Origin: Finegoldia magna ATCC 29328
Lineage (GTDB): Bacteria > Bacillota > Clostridia > Tissierellales > Peptoniphilaceae
Length of the DNA: 64,000 nt
Reading direction: 5' to 3'
Assembly (NCBI RefSeq): GCF_000010185.1
Contig: NC_010376.1
Location: 1,249,501-1,313,500, forward strand
Part shown: positions 63,689-64,000 of the stretch, piece after piece
How the letters are laid out: each line of letters opens with the position of its first letter
Position numbering within the stretch: the first letter of the stretch is position 1
The notes under the pieces: generated by a model
Databases searched by the model: none
What the model saw: only the letters and a program-made list of their open reading frames with translations
Told to the model about the DNA's origin: nothing
Made by a program: the position numbers and the translations under genes

Positions 63689-64000
63689 TTATTTTTTTAA
63701 AGATGACACAACTTTATTTGAATCTACATCTATAAGTTTGATTTCATCTTCATCTATTATTGCGATTGATTTGACACCGTCTTTTGGAATCGAAGGGCTT
63801 CCAGGATTTAACAAAATAACTCCGTCTTTTTCTTCCAAAACTTTTACATGAGTGTGTCCTGTTATCACGATATCGCAATTATTCGCATTGGCAATCCTAA
63901 TTCTATTGTCTTCATCTTCTTCATATCCATGAATTGTGAAAATTCTATATTTGCCAAGATTTAATATTCTATGCTTTTGTGTCAAATCGTGTTCAATTAC
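63689..64000 (-). CDS. YfcE/MJ0936-type metallophosphoesterase (partial, N-terminus off the window)
   Basis: 103 visible C-terminal residues, frame open to base 64000. IFTIHGYE (metal-binding His), DIVITGHTHVKV (GHTH metal site) and ILLNPGSPSIPKDG are the calcineurin-like phosphodiesterase C-terminal motifs. The visible part starts VIEHDLTQKHRIL; the N-terminal DxH and GNCD motifs are outside the window. Likely a cytosolic phosphodiesterase of uncertain substrate. Confidence 0.85.
   Translation of the reverse strand, partial: VIEHDLTQKHRILNLGKYRIFTIHGYEEDEDNRIRIANANNCDIVITGHTHVKVLEEKDGVILLNPGSPSIPKDGVKSIAIIDEDEIKLIDVDSNKVVSSLKK

Noticed and set aside
1-64000. CRISPR arrays, rRNA genes, insertion sequences or prophage genes
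   Set aside because: No regularly spaced repeats, transposase or integrase motifs, phage structural genes or rRNA-like segments were seen. The only long repeat is the pair at 42797 and 46417.

Overview
The window looks like chromosomal DNA of a low-GC, Gram-positive, strictly anaerobic Firmicute. The evidence is AT-rich intergenic DNA, strong GGAGG/AGGTG ribosome binding sites, a class III anaerobic ribonucleotide reductase, a V-type ATPase, a formate dehydrogenase of the electron-bifurcating type and 2-hydroxyacyl-CoA-dehydratase-like proteins. A Finegoldia/Peptoniphilaceae-type genome is my best guess (inference, not tested). Almost all genes lie on the minus strand; the exceptions are 495-2688, selB and tRNA-Sec, the MoxR/VWA pair and the 5-FTHF cyclo-ligase.

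Region 1 (1-13 kb): tadA (partial), a PRPP-synthetase-like gene and a PLP aminotransferase, then a selenium module. A five-gene minus-strand operon (hylC-hylB-hylA-ferritin-like-fdhF) encodes an NAD- and ferredoxin-type formate dehydrogenase. Its catalytic subunit is split by an in-frame TGA, which is read as selenocysteine. A bacterial SECIS hairpin with the same 18-nt spacing and GGUCU loop that I recall from E. coli fdhF follows the TGA. Divergently beside it lie selB and the tRNA-Sec gene with its own promoter and terminator, so decoder and client are neighbours. metK follows under a SAM-I riboswitch.

Region 2 (13-34 kb): an operon of pepF, a glyoxalase-like gene and an ABC-2 exporter; a nine-gene V-type ATPase operon; two membrane-anchored proteins (one with a C-terminal J domain); a MoxR ATPase/VWA pair; and nrdDG behind a promoter with two tandem NrdR-box-like sites.

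Region 3 (34-51 kb), the most unusual part: polysaccharide deacetylase, a conventional CtpA protease, ftsE-ftsX with an EnvC-like M23 hydrolase, and a dispersed family of secreted S41-like proteins (four intact, one decayed) that keep the His and Ser motifs but have lost the C-terminal Lys of CtpA. An unlisted 44-residue, five-cysteine mini-protein gene with a strong RBS sits 14 nt upstream of one of them. A 58-59 bp direct repeat containing a terminator hairpin brackets a large ABC transporter inserted in the same neighbourhood. Several S41 paralogs share near-identical 3' ends, which suggests gene conversion.

Region 4 (51-64 kb): an uncharacterised 361-residue protein, a MazF toxin with no adjacent antitoxin, alr-nnrD-acpS overlapping a RelA/SpoT-synthetase-like gene, an operon of a BadF/HgdC-type activator ATPase with two 2-hydroxyacyl-CoA-dehydratase/double-cubane-like proteins and a DUF3343 putative Se/S carrier, a secreted C39-like protein, a purine permease, an ABC-F ATPase and a partial YfcE-type phosphodiesterase.
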